The notes under the pieces were generated by a model that ran no database searches, had not been told where the DNA came from, and saw nothing but the letters and a program-made list of their open reading frames with translations. A stretch of 64,000 nt of DNA from Bifidobacterium asteroides (GTDB taxonomy: Bacteria; Actinomycetota; Actinomycetes; Actinomycetales; Bifidobacteriaceae): positions 2,019,948 to 2,083,947 of the forward strand of contig NZ_CP132384.1 of assembly GCF_030758775.1 (NCBI RefSeq). The letters are read 5' to 3'. The position numbers were made by a program, and so were the translations under genes. Within the stretch, counting starts at the first letter, position 1; every line of letters begins with the position of its first letter. Positions 19,128 through 28,808 of this stretch are shown piece after piece.

Positions 19128-20120
19128 GTGTCAGCAAGCAAGGAAACCGTCCGCAAGATCATCCTGGATCTGGACACTGGCATCGATGACACGCTGGCCC
19201 TGTCCTACGTCCTGGGTTCCCCAGACGCCGAACTGATCGGGATCACCGGCACCTACGGCAACGTAGTGCTCGACCAAGGTGTCGACAACGATCTGCGGCT
19301 GCTGGCCATGTATGGCAGGGAGGACATCCCGGTCTTCAAGGGAATCGATCACCCCAGCACGGCCGAATCCTTCAGCGTTCCGCCGGACTCCGAAATCTTC
19401 CACGGAGCCAACGGCACCGGCAACATTGAAATCCCCGCACGCACCGACCGGCAGGCCAGCCAGCAGAGCTCGGTGGACTTCATCATCGACGCGGTCCGCC
19501 GCTACCCCAAGGGCGAGCTGGTCGTGGTGCCCACCGGCGCTCTGACCACCATCGCCGCCGCCCTGGAAAAGGCCCCCGACATCGTCGACCGCATCAGCAT
19601 TGTCATGATGGGCGGCACGCTGACCCAGCCGGGCAACGTAGGCCCCTTCGCGGAAGCCAACATCAACCAGGATCCCGAGGCCGCCAACCGGGTCTTCGCC
19701 ACCACCGCAGACATCACCATGGTTGGCCTGGACGTGACCACCCAGGCGCTGATGAGCCGCGAGGACACTGAGGCCCTGCGTGCCACAGGCACCAGCGCCG
19801 GCCGCTTCCTGGCAGACATGACCGACTACTACATCGACATCAGCGAAAAGGAGAGCGGGGTCTACCTGGGCGGCTGCAACCTGCACGACCCCCTGGCCGC
19901 CGCCGTGGCCATCGACCCCAGCCTGGTCACCACCTTCGCCACCAACCTGATGGTCGAGACCGAGGGGCCACAGCGGGCCCGTACCATCGGCGACCCCAGC
20001 AGGCTCCTGGACCCGGTCAAGAACACCAAGGTGGCCCTGTCAGTCGACACCGAGCGGTTCACCCGGCGCTTCATGGACAGGCTTCTGACCCTGGTGCGCA
20101 AGACCGAGAGCGAACGATAG
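19128..20120 (+). CDS. Inosine-uridine preferring nucleoside hydrolase family protein
   Basis: 330-residue enzyme expected to split ribonucleosides into base and ribose. The family signature ILDLDTGIDDTLAL (Ca-binding Asp cluster) is at residues 11-24. Other family blocks are GITGTYGNVVLDQGVDNDLRLL, FHGANGTGNIEIP, VVPTGALTTIAAALEKAPDI, MMGGTLTQPGNVGPFAEANINQDPEAA and the late CNLHDPLAAAVAIDPSLV with the Asp ligand. Start is GTG at 19128 with AAGGAG upstream. The MFS permease gene begins 13 bases after the stop, so the pair is an uptake-and-cleavage operon for nucleosides. Specificity among purine and pyrimidine nucleosides cannot be told. Confidence 0.9.
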   Translation: MSASKETVRKIILDLDTGIDDTLALSYVLGSPDAELIGITGTYGNVVLDQGVDNDLRLLAMYGREDIPVFKGIDHPSTAESFSVPPDSEIFHGANGTGNIEIPARTDRQASQQSSVDFIIDAVRRYPKGELVVVPTGALTTIAAALEKAPDIVDRISIVMMGGTLTQPGNVGPFAEANINQDPEAANRVFATTADITMVGLDVTTQALMSREDTEALRATGTSAGRFLADMTDYYIDISEKESGVYLGGCNLHDPLAAAVAIDPSLVTTFATNLMVETEGPQRARTIGDPSRLLDPVKNTKVALSVDTERFTRRFMDRLLTLVRKTESER

Positions 20121-20133
20121 AAGGACGGCAGTC

Positions 20134-21537
20134 ATGAGCGAATCCATCACCACCGAGGCTACCGAAGCGACCGTGGACGAAAACCGCCGCAGCACCAAGC
20201 GGGCCCTGCCGGCCCTGCTGACCATCTTCCTGCTGGGCACACTGATGATCCAGGCCTTCAACCTGGTCTTCCAGAACGTGGGCGACTCCCTGGGGATGTC
20301 CGCCAACGCCTCGCTGATCAGCACCCTGCCCGGCATCGTCCTGGGCGTGGTCTGCATGCTCTACGGAACCCTCTGCGACTACATCTCCCCCCGGAAGATG
20401 ACCCTGTTCGGCGTGGGCGCCCTGATCATCGGCAGCCTCCTGGGCTTCTTCGGCGCATCGAACTTCTGGGCCGTGGTCCTGGCCCGCATGATCCAGACCG
20501 CGGGTGGCCAGGTGGCCGGCTCGGTCTTCCTGGTCATGGCCATGAAATACCTGAGCGACAAGGAGCGCGCCTTCTATCTGGGCATCTTCAACGCTGTCTA
20601 CTACGCATCCTCTGCCGTGGGCATCTTCGCCGGCGGACTGATCACCTCCATCGATTGGCGCTACCTCTTCCTGGTGCCGCTGGTCTCCGTTCTTTTGATC
20701 CCTCCGGTGCTCAAGTACACGCCTGACACCGGCATCAAGGGCGAGCGCATCGATGTCTTCGGCATCGCCCTGTTCGCGCTGATCGCCGGATTCGTAGCCG
20801 TCTACTTCTCCTTCCCGGCCACCTGGATGCTGGGAGTGCTGGCCATCCTGATCCTGATCTTCGCCGGCTACGTCTGGAAGGGCGCCAACCCCTTCCTGAG
20901 CCGCGGATTCGTGACCAACGGCGCCTACATGGCTGTCCTGCTGGCCCTCTTCGTCTTCTACTTCTTCAACTTCGCCTGCGTGCCCATCTACAACGTGATC
21001 GGCGACCGCATCTACGGGATCTCCCTGAGCCAGGTCTCCCTCTGCCTGACCATCGTCTACATCGTGGCCACCCTGGTGGGCTGCCTGTCCGGAGTCATCA
21101 TGAACGCCATGGGACGCCTGCCCATGCTGATTCTGTCTGCCCTGCTCATGATCGCCGGAGCTGCAGGTTCGGCCCTGATGCTCACCTCGGGCTTCTGGGT
21201 TCTGACCGCGCTGGCCTCGGTCTTCATCGCCGGCATCACCATGTCCTACACGCCTCTCTACGACTCCTTCTCGGCCACCCTGCCGGTGGACCAGAATGGA
21301 CGCGGCATCGGCATCGGGGATCTGATGATGAACACCTCGGCCTCCATCGGCATGGCCGTCTACAGCGGACTCATGGCCAATCCCCAATTCGGGTCGCATG
21401 CACTGGCGGGCGTCAAGACCGGCATCCAGGCCCAGGTGGCCAACATGTTCTGGGTCATGGCGCTGGCCGCCCTGCTGGCCCTGATCATCGTGGCCGTCTT
21501 CCACAAGGCCATGTCAGCCAAGGCTCCCCAGGAGTGA
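20134..21537 (+). CDS. MFS transporter, probable nucleoside permease
   Basis: 467-residue, 12-helix major facilitator. GTLCDYISPRKMTLFGVGALIIG is the loop 2-3 signature region, with AGGQVAGSVFLVMAMKYL and FLVPLVSVLLIPPVLKYTPD further on. The ATG at 20134 has AAGGA upstream. Substrate is inferred only from co-transcription with the nucleoside hydrolase; the sequence resembles drug:H+ antiporter-like MFS carriers as much as any sugar carrier. An intrinsic terminator follows at about 21750. Confidence 0.8.
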   Translation: MSESITTEATEATVDENRRSTKRALPALLTIFLLGTLMIQAFNLVFQNVGDSLGMSANASLISTLPGIVLGVVCMLYGTLCDYISPRKMTLFGVGALIIGSLLGFFGASNFWAVVLARMIQTAGGQVAGSVFLVMAMKYLSDKERAFYLGIFNAVYYASSAVGIFAGGLITSIDWRYLFLVPLVSVLLIPPVLKYTPDTGIKGERIDVFGIALFALIAGFVAVYFSFPATWMLGVLAILILIFAGYVWKGANPFLSRGFVTNGAYMAVLLALFVFYFFNFACVPIYNVIGDRIYGISLSQVSLCLTIVYIVATLVGCLSGVIMNAMGRLPMLILSALLMIAGAAGSALMLTSGFWVLTALASVFIAGITMSYTPLYDSFSATLPVDQNGRGIGIGDLMMNTSASIGMAVYSGLMANPQFGSHALAGVKTGIQAQVANMFWVMALAALLALIIVAVFHKAMSAKAPQE

Positions 21538-21747
21538 GGCTGGTGTGACCCACACATTCTTGGTCGGATAGCCGCACGGCCCGGTCCGCTCTTCCCAGCC
21601 TTGGGAATGGGTCAGGTCCAGGCCCGGCACCCGGCCGCGCGAACCGGGGAGGAAGCGGAGTTCGGACTGCTTTCGGCATTGTGATAGTCCCCCTCTTCCC
21701 TCAGCCGCCGAAGGCAAGAAGATCGCCGCCCCTCCCCCCGGTGGAGG

Positions 21748-21785
21748 ACCCCCGTCATAGCCATAACTGACGGGGGTTCTTCCAT
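21748..21785 (+). terminator. Intrinsic terminator after the nucleoside operon
   Basis: ACCCCCGTCA and TGACGGGGGT form a perfect 10-bp stem with a 10-base loop, followed by TCTTCC. It lies 210 bases beyond the MFS stop with no gene between. Confidence 0.75.
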
Positions 21786-22070
21786 ATCTTCAGCTCCTGT
21801 CTTCAATTCTGTGCCTACGACTCGGGCCGTACACCGAAACATAATTTATATAGACATCAGAGAAGAGGAATCTGAACCAGAGAATGCGAGTGCCCGGAAC
21901 TTTCGAACCCATCTTGGAGATCTGCCGACCATGAGTCTCAAATCCAAAGGAGATGGAAGCTCAAGGAACAGAAGCCCGGCCCGATCAAACACTAGACGTC
22001 TCATGGGTTTGCGAACGCCCTACTGTCCTGCAATAAGCCTCAACGAACTCAATCGAGCCATTGGCCAGGT

Positions 22071-22086
22071 GGTTTCACGTGAAACG
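22071..22086. promoter_or_regulatory. parS-like ParB-binding palindrome, distal copy
   Basis: GGTTTCACGTGAAACG contains the 14-bp core GTTTCACGTGAAAC of the bacterial parS consensus TGTTTCACGTGAAACA, but both outermost bases differ. It is about 34 kb from parA/parB and about 30 kb from the next parS. Confidence 0.8.
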
Positions 22087-22121
22087 TCGGCACACTGATC
22101 CTTCCCCCAAAATGAAGAGAA

Positions 22122-22147
22122 CCCGGCGGTGCTTGAACACCGCCGGG
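22122..22147. terminator. Perfect 10-bp GC-rich hairpin
   Basis: CCCGGCGGTG, CTTGAA, CACCGCCGGG. It stands 36 bases past the parS-like site and about 240 bases upstream of dcd. No T-run follows on the plus strand; on the minus strand TTCTCTTCATTTT follows, so it may terminate leftward transcription. Confidence 0.45.
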
Positions 22148-22383
22148 CGAGAGAGAAGAAAGGGAAATCAGTTGTCGGACGGAGGTCAACCGCCCGTTCG
22201 GTTTTTGAGCCGATATCTATAGTAAAGAACAGCTACCTTGTAGTGACGATAGTGTTATCTGAAAATTCTCTGTGAATCCGGCCAGGTCAGAAAGCGGGCA
22301 TAGGGCCGGTTAGACTGGATTCCGGATGGTTTCCCGTCAGAGGAGAGACCCTCGATCAACGAACCTGAAGGAGATACCTAGGC

Positions 22384-22965
22384 ATGTTGCTCAGCGACCA
22401 TGACATCCTGGATGCCCACCAGGCAGGACACCTGAATCTGGACCCGTGGACGCCTGCCATGGTCCAGCCCTCCAGCGTGGACGTGCGCCTGGACCGCTAC
22501 TTCCGGGTCTTCAACAACCATCAGTACACCTACGTGGATCCGGCAGAGGACCAGGGCGCACTGACCGAGCAGTTCGAGGTGCCCAAGGACGAGCCCTGGA
22601 TCCTGCATCCAGGCGAGTTCGTTCTGGGATCCACCTGGGAGTACGTCAAGCTGGACTCGACGCTGGCCGCACGGCTGGAGGGCAAGAGCTCCCTGGGCCG
22701 TCTGGGCATTCTGACCCACTCCACCGCCGGGTTCGTCGATCCGGGCTTTGAAGGGCACATCACCCTGGAGCTGTCCAACGTGAGCACCCTGCCGGTCAAG
22801 CTCTGGCCTGGCATGAAGATCGGCCAGATGTGCTTCTTCCAGCTCTCCTCGCCCGCCCAGTACCCCTATGGATCCAAGCACAACGGCTCCCACTACCAGG
22901 GCCAGCGCGGTCCGACCCCTTCCCGCTCCTACGTCAACTTCTACAAGGCCGACGTCTCGGGCTGA
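22384..22965 (+). CDS. dcd: dCTP deaminase (probably bifunctional, dUMP-forming)
   Basis: 193-residue homotrimeric enzyme deaminating dCTP, supplying dUMP for thymidylate synthesis. Seen: MLLSDHDIL start, [35 protein letters not shown], the active-site [33 protein letters not shown] and [11 protein letters not shown] with a C-terminal [11 protein letters not shown]. Sequence and length resemble the actinobacterial Dcd:Dut type, which also hydrolyses dUTP; bifunctionality is inferred. The ATG at 22384 has AAGGAGA upstream. Confidence 0.95.
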   Translation: MLLSDHDILDAHQAGHLNLDPWTPAMVQPSSVDVRLDRYFRVFNNHQYTYVDPAEDQGALTEQFEVPKDEPWILHPGEFVLGSTWEYVKLDSTLAARLEGKSSLGRLGILTHSTAGFVDPGFEGHITLELSNVSTLPVKLWPGMKIGQMCFFQLSSPAQYPYGSKHNGSHYQGQRGPTPSRSYVNFYKADVSG

Positions 22966-23072
22966 CTGCCAGCAGCCGCTTCCGCCATCACCTTGACTTC
23001 GAGCGCACTCGAAGGGGTATAGCTGAACCTGCCGGAATGACCCGGCCAAGATGACGGCAAGGAGATCAACCC

Positions 23073-23843
23073 ATGGCAATCAAACAAACGGCGGGCCACG
23101 ACCAACTCGGTCGGCTCGCACCACAATTCGCCCACCTCAACGACGATGTGCTCTTCGGCCAGGTCTGGTCCCGCGAGGACGAACTTTCGGCTCGGGACCG
23201 CAGCATGATCACCTGCGCAGGTCTGATGAGCATGGGGCTCTTCCCCCAGTTGAAGAGCCATATGGCCATGGCCAAGGGCAATGGCGTTACCCGCACTGAA
23301 ATGGTGGCGCTGATCACCCACCTGGCCTTCTATGCGGGATGGCCCAAGGCATGGTCGGCTTTCGACCTGGCCAAGGAGGTCTATGGTGAGGGCGACAGCG
23401 ACGACGAGAACCAGGATACCGCTGCAACCCCATCTAAAGCCGGGACTGAGCCGGATTCAGGGCCCTATCCATTGGGAGATTCGGCAGACGGACCCAACTT
23501 CACCGGCCATGTCTGGCTGCACCCCCTGACCGATCCGGACGCGGAATGCTCAGCCAGCAATGTGACCTTCGCACCCGGATGCGTCAACCGTTGGCACACC
23601 CACCCGCATGGTCAGCTCCTGATCGTCACCGCCGGGCAAGGGTGGGAGCAGGAGGAAGGCCATCAGCCGCGCAGACTGGAACCAGGTGATGTGGTCTTCT
23701 GCCCGGCTGGCGTCAGACACTGGCACGGGGCTTCAGGCCGGTCATCCATGGCCCACATCGCCGTCACCCCGGCATCGAAGGGACAGTCCCCGGTCGAGTG
23801 GATGGAGTTCCCAGATCCTGATCAGGTAGCCGCTCTGGGATGA
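23073..23843 (+). CDS. Carboxymuconolactone decarboxylase-like and cupin fusion protein
   Basis: 256 residues in two domains. Residues 1-110 are a CMD/AhpD-type helical domain (LNDDVLFGQVWSREDELSARDRSMITCAGLMSMG, then EMVALITHLAFYAGWPKAWSAFDL) without the CxxC redox pair of true AhpD. A low-complexity linker (about 111-140) leads to a cupin (150-240) with metal ligands in WHTHPHGQLLIVTAGQGW and VVFCPAGVRHWHGA. Both domains are known in small-molecule enzymes and quinone-related or stress proteins, but the substrate is unknown. The ATG at 23073 has AAGGAGATCAACCC upstream. It stands alone between dcd and the rRNA methyltransferase. Confidence 0.85.
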   Translation: MAIKQTAGHDQLGRLAPQFAHLNDDVLFGQVWSREDELSARDRSMITCAGLMSMGLFPQLKSHMAMAKGNGVTRTEMVALITHLAFYAGWPKAWSAFDLAKEVYGEGDSDDENQDTAATPSKAGTEPDSGPYPLGDSADGPNFTGHVWLHPLTDPDAECSASNVTFAPGCVNRWHTHPHGQLLIVTAGQGWEQEEGHQPRRLEPGDVVFCPAGVRHWHGASGRSSMAHIAVTPASKGQSPVEWMEFPDPDQVAALG

Positions 23844-23957
23844 CCCGCACGGCCGGTCTGCGCGGCCTGAACGATAAAGGTAGAGCGTGTCTTCACCCTG
23901 CAGATGTTGAGACCGACAGACAGCCAACCGGTTCCCGCCTGCCTTTACACTGAAGAC

Positions 23958-24950
23958 ATGGCTAACAAGAAAGGCCCGACCAAGGGTTCGGGCGGCAAGC
24001 ACCGCAACAAACTGCGCGGCCGGGGGCCTACCCCCAAGGCCGAGGATCGCGTCTACCACAAGGCCTATAAGGCCCGGCAGGCGGCCCAGCGCAGGCAGGC
24101 GGCCGATCCACGTCTGGCAGCCCGCCGCCGGGCCGACCGGTTCACCTCTGATTCCGACGATCTGGTCATCGGCCGCAACGCAGTCCTGGAAGCCCTGCGT
24201 GTAGGAGTCCCGGCCAGTCAGCTCTATCTGGCCGCCCGGATGGAACACGACGACAGGACCAGGGAGATCGTGCGGCTGGCAGGACAGGAGGGACTCAACC
24301 TGCTGGAAGCCGACCGTCTGGAAATGAACCGCATCGCCCGGTCCAGCAACCACCAGGGCGTGGTCCTCAAGGTTCAGCCCTACCAGTACGCCTCCCTGCA
24401 GAGCCTGGTCGACAGGGCCGAGAAGCACGCGGCCGCCCTGGAAGGGGCCGACCAAGCAACCAGGGTTGCCGCCCGCCCGCTGTTCATCGCCCTGGACGGG
24501 GTCACCGACCCACAGAATCTGGGGGCAGTGATCCGTTCAGCCGCGGCCTTCGGAGCCTCGGGGGTGGTTCTGCCCGAGCGTCGCAGCGCCTCGGTCACAG
24601 CTGCAGCCTGGAAGGTGTCTGCCGGGGCCGCCGCCCATCTGCCCGTGGCCCGTGTGGTCAATCTGACCAAGGCCATTCAAGGACTCAAGGAGCACGGCTA
24701 CTATGCGGTCGGCCTGGACGGCGCAGGCACCACCACAGTGGGCGAGACAGGCTTCGAAACCGATCCGCTGGTGGTGGTCCTGGGCTCCGAGGGCAAGGGG
24801 CTGAGCCGCCTGGTCCGAGAGAACTGCGATGCCCTGGCCTCCATCCCCATCTCCAGCTCGGTGGAATCCCTGAACGCTTCGGTGGCGGCCGGCATCAGCC
24901 TGTACGCCGTAGCCATGGCACGCCGACGGTCCGCCAGCCAAGCCAAATAG
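23958..24950 (+). CDS. rlmB: TrmH/SpoU-family RNA 2'-O-methyltransferase (RlmB-like)
   Basis: SAM-dependent SPOUT methyltransferase, most likely methylating 23S rRNA G2251. 330 residues from the ATG at 23958 (MANKKGP); the open frame extends upstream to 23904 without a ribosome site. Residues 1-70 are a basic, actinobacterial-style extension. A substrate-binding domain follows (VIGRNAVLEALRVGVPASQLYLA, about 75-150), then the SPOUT domain with motif 1 DPQNLGAVIRSAAAFGASGVV, motif 2 VVLGSEGKGLSRLVRENCD and motif 3 IPISSSVESLNASVAAGISLY. Converges on the DUF4032 gene, 103 bases away. tRNA methylation by a paralogue is an alternative. Confidence 0.88.
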   Translation: MANKKGPTKGSGGKHRNKLRGRGPTPKAEDRVYHKAYKARQAAQRRQAADPRLAARRRADRFTSDSDDLVIGRNAVLEALRVGVPASQLYLAARMEHDDRTREIVRLAGQEGLNLLEADRLEMNRIARSSNHQGVVLKVQPYQYASLQSLVDRAEKHAAALEGADQATRVAARPLFIALDGVTDPQNLGAVIRSAAAFGASGVVLPERRSASVTAAAWKVSAGAAAHLPVARVVNLTKAIQGLKEHGYYAVGLDGAGTTTVGETGFETDPLVVVLGSEGKGLSRLVRENCDALASIPISSSVESLNASVAAGISLYAVAMARRRSASQAK

Positions 24951-25053
24951 CCCCAGACAGGCACCGGCAATCTGAAGACGGGCAGACCCAAGCGGCAACA
25001 GCCTGCGCGCCTCAGCCAGCATGCAACAGACCGGTGTCGCACAAACTCAAGAG

Positions 25054-26730
25054 TCAACTGGAGGCCCAGACCGCATCGTCCTGATCGTCCTCATCGGCAG
25101 CCGCATCCAGGCTGCCGGGGGCGTAGACCGATCTCAGCGAGCCTCGGCCGCCATTCTCGTCTTCAAAGGCTGGTTGCGACGGCACCTCCTCGCCTGCCCG
25201 GTCACGATCCTTCTGGGTGCCCGCTCCGGTCTGGCCTCCAACACTGGTTTGGTCAGTCATCCCACTGTTGGCTGCGTCATGGCCCCCCGCTTCATGGCCA
25301 TTTGCATCCTTGTCAGTCTGATCACGGGCAGTTTGCTTACTCTGACCAGCCTGGGCATGGGCGTCCTGCCAACTCATCTCGTCATCGACCACCCCGGCGT
25401 CGGCCTCTTCGTTGATGGTCTTCATGTCCTCGGAGTCCAGCCGGTACTCGGGCAGGGACTCGCTGATGTAGCTCTGCACGGCCTCGGCCATGGGCACGTC
25501 GTGGCCGGCCTTCTCGGCCATCAGCCAGCGGTGGGTAAGCACCTCATGGAAGAACTGGGCCGGTTCGATCTGCGAGCGGTATTCCGGCGGGATCATGCGC
25601 ACGGTGGGCTCGAAGACCTCGCGCATCCAGTCGGTGGCCACAATCTCCAGGTCCTCGCCCTGCCGCCAGGTGGATGCCCGGTAGGCATCCAGATCGTTGA
25701 GCAACCGCCGGGCCTGGTTCTCCTGCACATCCAGACCGGTCAGCCTCAGCAGCTTGCGGGAGGCGTAGCCGGCATCGACCACCCTGGGGCGCACCAGCAC
25801 CCGATTGCCGTCCTCCTCGGTCTTCATCTCCAGCTCGTCCACGTCGAAGCCCAGATCGTTGAGCCGGTTGACGCGGCGTTCGATCTTCCACATCTCGTCC
25901 GGATCGAAGCTGTCCACGTCCGTCAGGGCGCTCCAGAGGGAGTGGTAGCGGTCCACCAGCCGGTTGCCCACACCGACCTCGTCCACCTCGCCGGCCAGCA
26001 GGTTGCCGGAATCCAGATCCATGAGCTCGCCGATGATGTTGGTTCTGGCCAGGTCGATGTCGTACTCGCGCTGACCGTCGGTCAGGCTGGCGTGCAGATC
26101 GCCGGTCTCGGCATCGACCAGGAAGGCCGAGAAAGCATCGGCGTCGCGCAGGAAGAGCACGTTGGACAGGGAGACGTCGCCCCAGTAGAAGCCGGCCAGA
26201 TGGAGCCTTACCAGAAGAACCGCCAGAGCATCGATCAGCCGCTCGGCCGTGTCCGGACGCAGGTTGCGGGCAAAGAGGGCACGGTAGGGCAGCGAGAACT
26301 TCAGGTGCTGGGTGACCAGCATGGCCTCAAGGGGCTCGCCCTCGCGAGTGTGCCGACCGGTGACCACGGCTATGGGGTTGACCGTAGGCAGCTCCAGCTT
26401 TTGCAGCTTGCGCAGGAGCTCGTACTCACGCTCCGCCACCCGCTGGGTGATCTCCTTCATGGCATAGACATCGTCGCCCACGTGGACGAAGCGCACCACG
26501 TGCCGGGATATGCCTCTGGGCAGGTTGGCCAGCAGATCCCGGGGCCAGGTGGCCAGCGGCCTCTCCCAGGGCAGGGTGAACATCCTGGGGTTGGAGCTGG
26601 TGGCTGTGATGTGCAGGGCTGCCGGCTCCCGCTCGGAGGAGGGGTCGGCTGTGGTCTTTATCGAGGTGGCTTTCATGGCGCGGGGGTCCAGAGAGGAGGC
26701 CGTCGCCCGGTTGATATTCACGCTAGTCAT
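25054..26730 (-). CDS. DUF4032 domain protein with kinase-like N-terminal half
   Basis: 558 residues, cytoplasmic. Residues about 60-270 resemble a lipopolysaccharide-kinase/aminoglycoside-phosphotransferase fold: ISRHVVRFVHVGDDVYAMKEI, HLAGFYWGDVSLSNVLFLRDADAFSAFLVDAETGDLH (an HxGD-type catalytic loop and a DAE metal site). The DUF4032 region follows (about 280-450). From about residue 455 on, the tail is low-complexity (QAGQSKQTARDQTDKD..., many Gly, Gln and Thr) and ends acidic. The family is common in actinobacteria without an assigned substrate. It is transcribed away from msmK with a hairpin between, so it is probably monocistronic. Confidence 0.85.
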   Translation of the reverse strand: MTSVNINRATASSLDPRAMKATSIKTTADPSSEREPAALHITATSSNPRMFTLPWERPLATWPRDLLANLPRGISRHVVRFVHVGDDVYAMKEITQRVAEREYELLRKLQKLELPTVNPIAVVTGRHTREGEPLEAMLVTQHLKFSLPYRALFARNLRPDTAERLIDALAVLLVRLHLAGFYWGDVSLSNVLFLRDADAFSAFLVDAETGDLHASLTDGQREYDIDLARTNIIGELMDLDSGNLLAGEVDEVGVGNRLVDRYHSLWSALTDVDSFDPDEMWKIERRVNRLNDLGFDVDELEMKTEEDGNRVLVRPRVVDAGYASRKLLRLTGLDVQENQARRLLNDLDAYRASTWRQGEDLEIVATDWMREVFEPTVRMIPPEYRSQIEPAQFFHEVLTHRWLMAEKAGHDVPMAEAVQSYISESLPEYRLDSEDMKTINEEADAGVVDDEMSWQDAHAQAGQSKQTARDQTDKDANGHEAGGHDAANSGMTDQTSVGGQTGAGTQKDRDRAGEEVPSQPAFEDENGGRGSLRSVYAPGSLDAAADEDDQDDAVWASS

Positions 26731-26768
26731 GCTTCATCCATCCCATCGCCGCCCATCCTATACGGGAA

Positions 26769-26799
26769 GAGCCCCGCACGGATGCGCCGCGCGGGGCTC
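26769..26799 (-). terminator. GC-rich hairpin after msmK, likely terminator
   Basis: GAGCCCCGC and GCGGGGCTC (9 bp, 13-base loop) lie 104 bases beyond the msmK stop. On the minus strand TCTTCCCG follows, a weak T-tract. It also precedes the DUF4032 start, so it separates the two transcripts. Confidence 0.6.
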
Positions 26800-26902
26800 C
26801 TGGTCACCCGGTCGAACAAGGAAAGGAGATGATATCAATGATCGATACAGGCCCTGCGGACCGGCGGGAAACCGTGGCCGAACCGCAGGGTCGCAGGAAG
26901 AC

Positions 26903-28030
26903 TCAGTTCAGCCGCAGCTCGCTGGCCGGGGAGAACAGGTGCATCTTCTCAGGATCGATGTGGATCTTGACCACGTCGCCCACCTTGGGCAGGTCGCGCG
27001 GATTGACGCGGATGGTGGTCAACTTGTTCTGGTCAGACATGACGATGGCCTGCTCAGCCGCGCTGTTGTCGGTCAGAATGTTGCCGTAGATGTAGCCGTC
27101 GGAGCCTAGATCCTCCACGTTGGCCACCTTCAGGGAGAAGGCATCCGGCTCGTCGGCACCGGCCAGAGAAGCATTCTCGGGACGGAAGCCCACGACGATC
27201 TTGCCCTGGTCGTCGGGGGTCAGCTTGTCGACGGCTTCGCGCGGCAGGCTGATGGTGTCCTCGCCGATCTTGGCCTGCCCGTTGACCACGGGGTGGATGT
27301 TGATGTTCATGGAGGGCGAGCCGATGAAGCCGGCCACGAAGACGTTCTCGGGCCGATCGTAGAGCTCGGTAGGCGCACCCACCTGCTGCAGGACGCCCAG
27401 CTTGATGACGGCGATCCTGTCGCCCATGGTCAGAGCCTCGGTCTGATCGTGGGTCACATACAGGGTGGTGACGTTGAGCTGACGCTGCAGGGCGGCGATC
27501 TGGGTACGGGTCTGGACACGCAGCTTGGCGTCCAGGTTGGACAGAGGCTCATCCATCAGGAAGACCTTGGGCTGACGCACAATGGCGCGCCCCATGGCCA
27601 CACGCTGACGCTGGCCACCGGACAGAGCCTTGGGCTTGCGGTCCAGGTACTCGGTCAAATCCAGCACCTCGGCGGCCTTCTCCACCCGCTGGCGAATCTC
27701 ATCCTTGGGGGTGCCGGCGATCTTCAGGGCGAAGCCCATGTTGTCGGCCACGGTCATATGAGGGTAAAGGGCGTAGTTCTGGAAGACCATGGCGATGTCG
27801 CGGTCCTTGGGCTGCATGGTCGTCACGTCCTTGTCGCCAATCATGATGCGGCCCTTGTTGACCTCCTCAAGGCCGGCCAGCATGCGCAGGGTGGTGGACT
27901 TTCCGCAGCCGGAAGGCCCTACCAGAACAAGGAATTCACCGTCTCTAATGTCCAGACTGAGGTCACTGACCGAGGGCTCATCGTTGCCCGGGTAGATACG
28001 AGTGACGTGGTCGAATACCACTTCTGCCAT
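26903..28030 (-). CDS. msmK: Sugar ABC transporter ATPase, MsmK/UgpC type
   Basis: 375-residue energising subunit of CUT1 carbohydrate importers, on the inner membrane face. Walker [12 protein letters not shown]-loop [16 protein letters not shown], signature [15 protein letters not shown], Walker [14 protein letters not shown] and the [18 protein letters not shown] switch are present, followed by TOBE-type regulatory domains (about 240-375). The ATG at 28030 has AAAGGATGAATA upstream. No permease or binding-protein genes are adjacent; in Gram-positive bacteria one such orphan ATPase often serves many oligosaccharide importers, which is the inferred role. Confidence 0.95.
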   Translation of the reverse strand: MAEVVFDHVTRIYPGNDEPSVSDLSLDIRDGEFLVLVGPSGCGKSTTLRMLAGLEEVNKGRIMIGDKDVTTMQPKDRDIAMVFQNYALYPHMTVADNMGFALKIAGTPKDEIRQRVEKAAEVLDLTEYLDRKPKALSGGQRQRVAMGRAIVRQPKVFLMDEPLSNLDAKLRVQTRTQIAALQRQLNVTTLYVTHDQTEALTMGDRIAVIKLGVLQQVGAPTELYDRPENVFVAGFIGSPSMNINIHPVVNGQAKIGEDTISLPREAVDKLTPDDQGKIVVGFRPENASLAGADEPDAFSLKVANVEDLGSDGYIYGNILTDNSAAEQAIVMSDQNKLTTIRVNPRDLPKVGDVVKIHIDPEKMHLFSPASELRLN

Positions 28031-28233
28031 TATTCATCCTTTCATCGGCAGGTACGTGCCGAACGATCCGTAGTGAAGGGGTTGATGTTCACTGTGGTTT
28101 CCGTCCCGGGGTCAACACCGACATCGGTATGGCCATGCGACGGTTTTCTATTTTGTGGTTAAGAGAAACTCTCCCTTGAGCCAGTGCCCACTATACACCA
28201 AGGTCTGAATTCGACGTGTGAACCCTTGCCGAC

Positions 28234-28632
28234 TCAATCCTTGGGCTTGTCGGAATCCTCAGCATCGCGCTCGAAGACCGTCCTGGCCACGTTGATCGCA
28301 TTAATGACCCTCGGGAAACCCACGTAGGGAGCACATTGGAGTATGGCTTCAACCACGGCCGCCTTGCTCAGCCCCACATTCAAGGCCCCCTGTATGTGAA
28401 CGGCCAACTGCGGAGCCGTGTCGCCCTGCGTCACCAGGCTGCCTATGGTGACCAGCTCACGCTGCTGAAGGTCGAGTCCCTTCCGGGTGTATATGTCGCC
28501 AAAGGCGAATTCGACAATCCAACGGCCAAGGTCCGGCGCTATATCCTGAAGAGAGTCGATGACAGCCTGGCCACCCTTGCCATCGATGGCGGCCAAGGCC
28601 TCAGATCCCTTTTCAAAGCGCGAAGCTTCCAT
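28234..28632 (-). CDS. Carboxymuconolactone decarboxylase family protein
   Basis: 132 residues, one CMD domain: DLGRWIVEFAFGDIYTRKGLDLQQRELVTIGSLV, then HIQGALNVGLSKAAVVEAILQCAPYVGFPRVINA. The CxxC of AhpD-type peroxidase adaptors is absent (one Cys only), so redox function is doubtful. Similar to gamma-carboxymuconolactone decarboxylase by length, but no aromatic-degradation genes are near. The ATG at 28632 has AAGAAGGGG upstream. Divergent from the Ser/Thr kinase gene. It is the second CMD protein in this window (see 23073). Confidence 0.88.
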   Translation of the reverse strand: MEASRFEKGSEALAAIDGKGGQAVIDSLQDIAPDLGRWIVEFAFGDIYTRKGLDLQQRELVTIGSLVTQGDTAPQLAVHIQGALNVGLSKAAVVEAILQCAPYVGFPRVINAINVARTVFERDAEDSDKPKD

Positions 28633-28808
28633 GAAGCCCCTTCTTTCTTGATATTTGGATGTTTCCCCAACGATAATATTGTATCAACGCCTGTTTATGC
28701 ATTATGCCGCTGGCTCCGATCAGGCTGCCAGATTCCCAGCGGCCGAGGCCGCGAAACAGCAGAGGCCACAATCAGGTCCTTTTCAAGCAGTCGGGGCACA
28801 ATGGAGAT

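Larger units (their letters stand above)
21538..22383. other. Intergenic region with terminator, parS-like site and GC hairpin
   Basis: 846 bases without a supported gene. It contains the terminator near 21750, a parS-like palindrome at 22071, a GC-rich perfect hairpin at 22122-22147, and the dcd leader. The short open frame at 21811-22098 runs through the parS site and has no ribosome site. Confidence 0.6.

Noticed and set aside
21890..21915. GGTTCGAA-like string suggesting a tRNA on the minus strand
   Set aside because: No acceptor, D or anticodon stem can be built around it.
25021..26832. 603-codon plus-strand frame opposite DUF4032
   Set aside because: Shadow frame; the DUF4032 strand has recognisable motifs.
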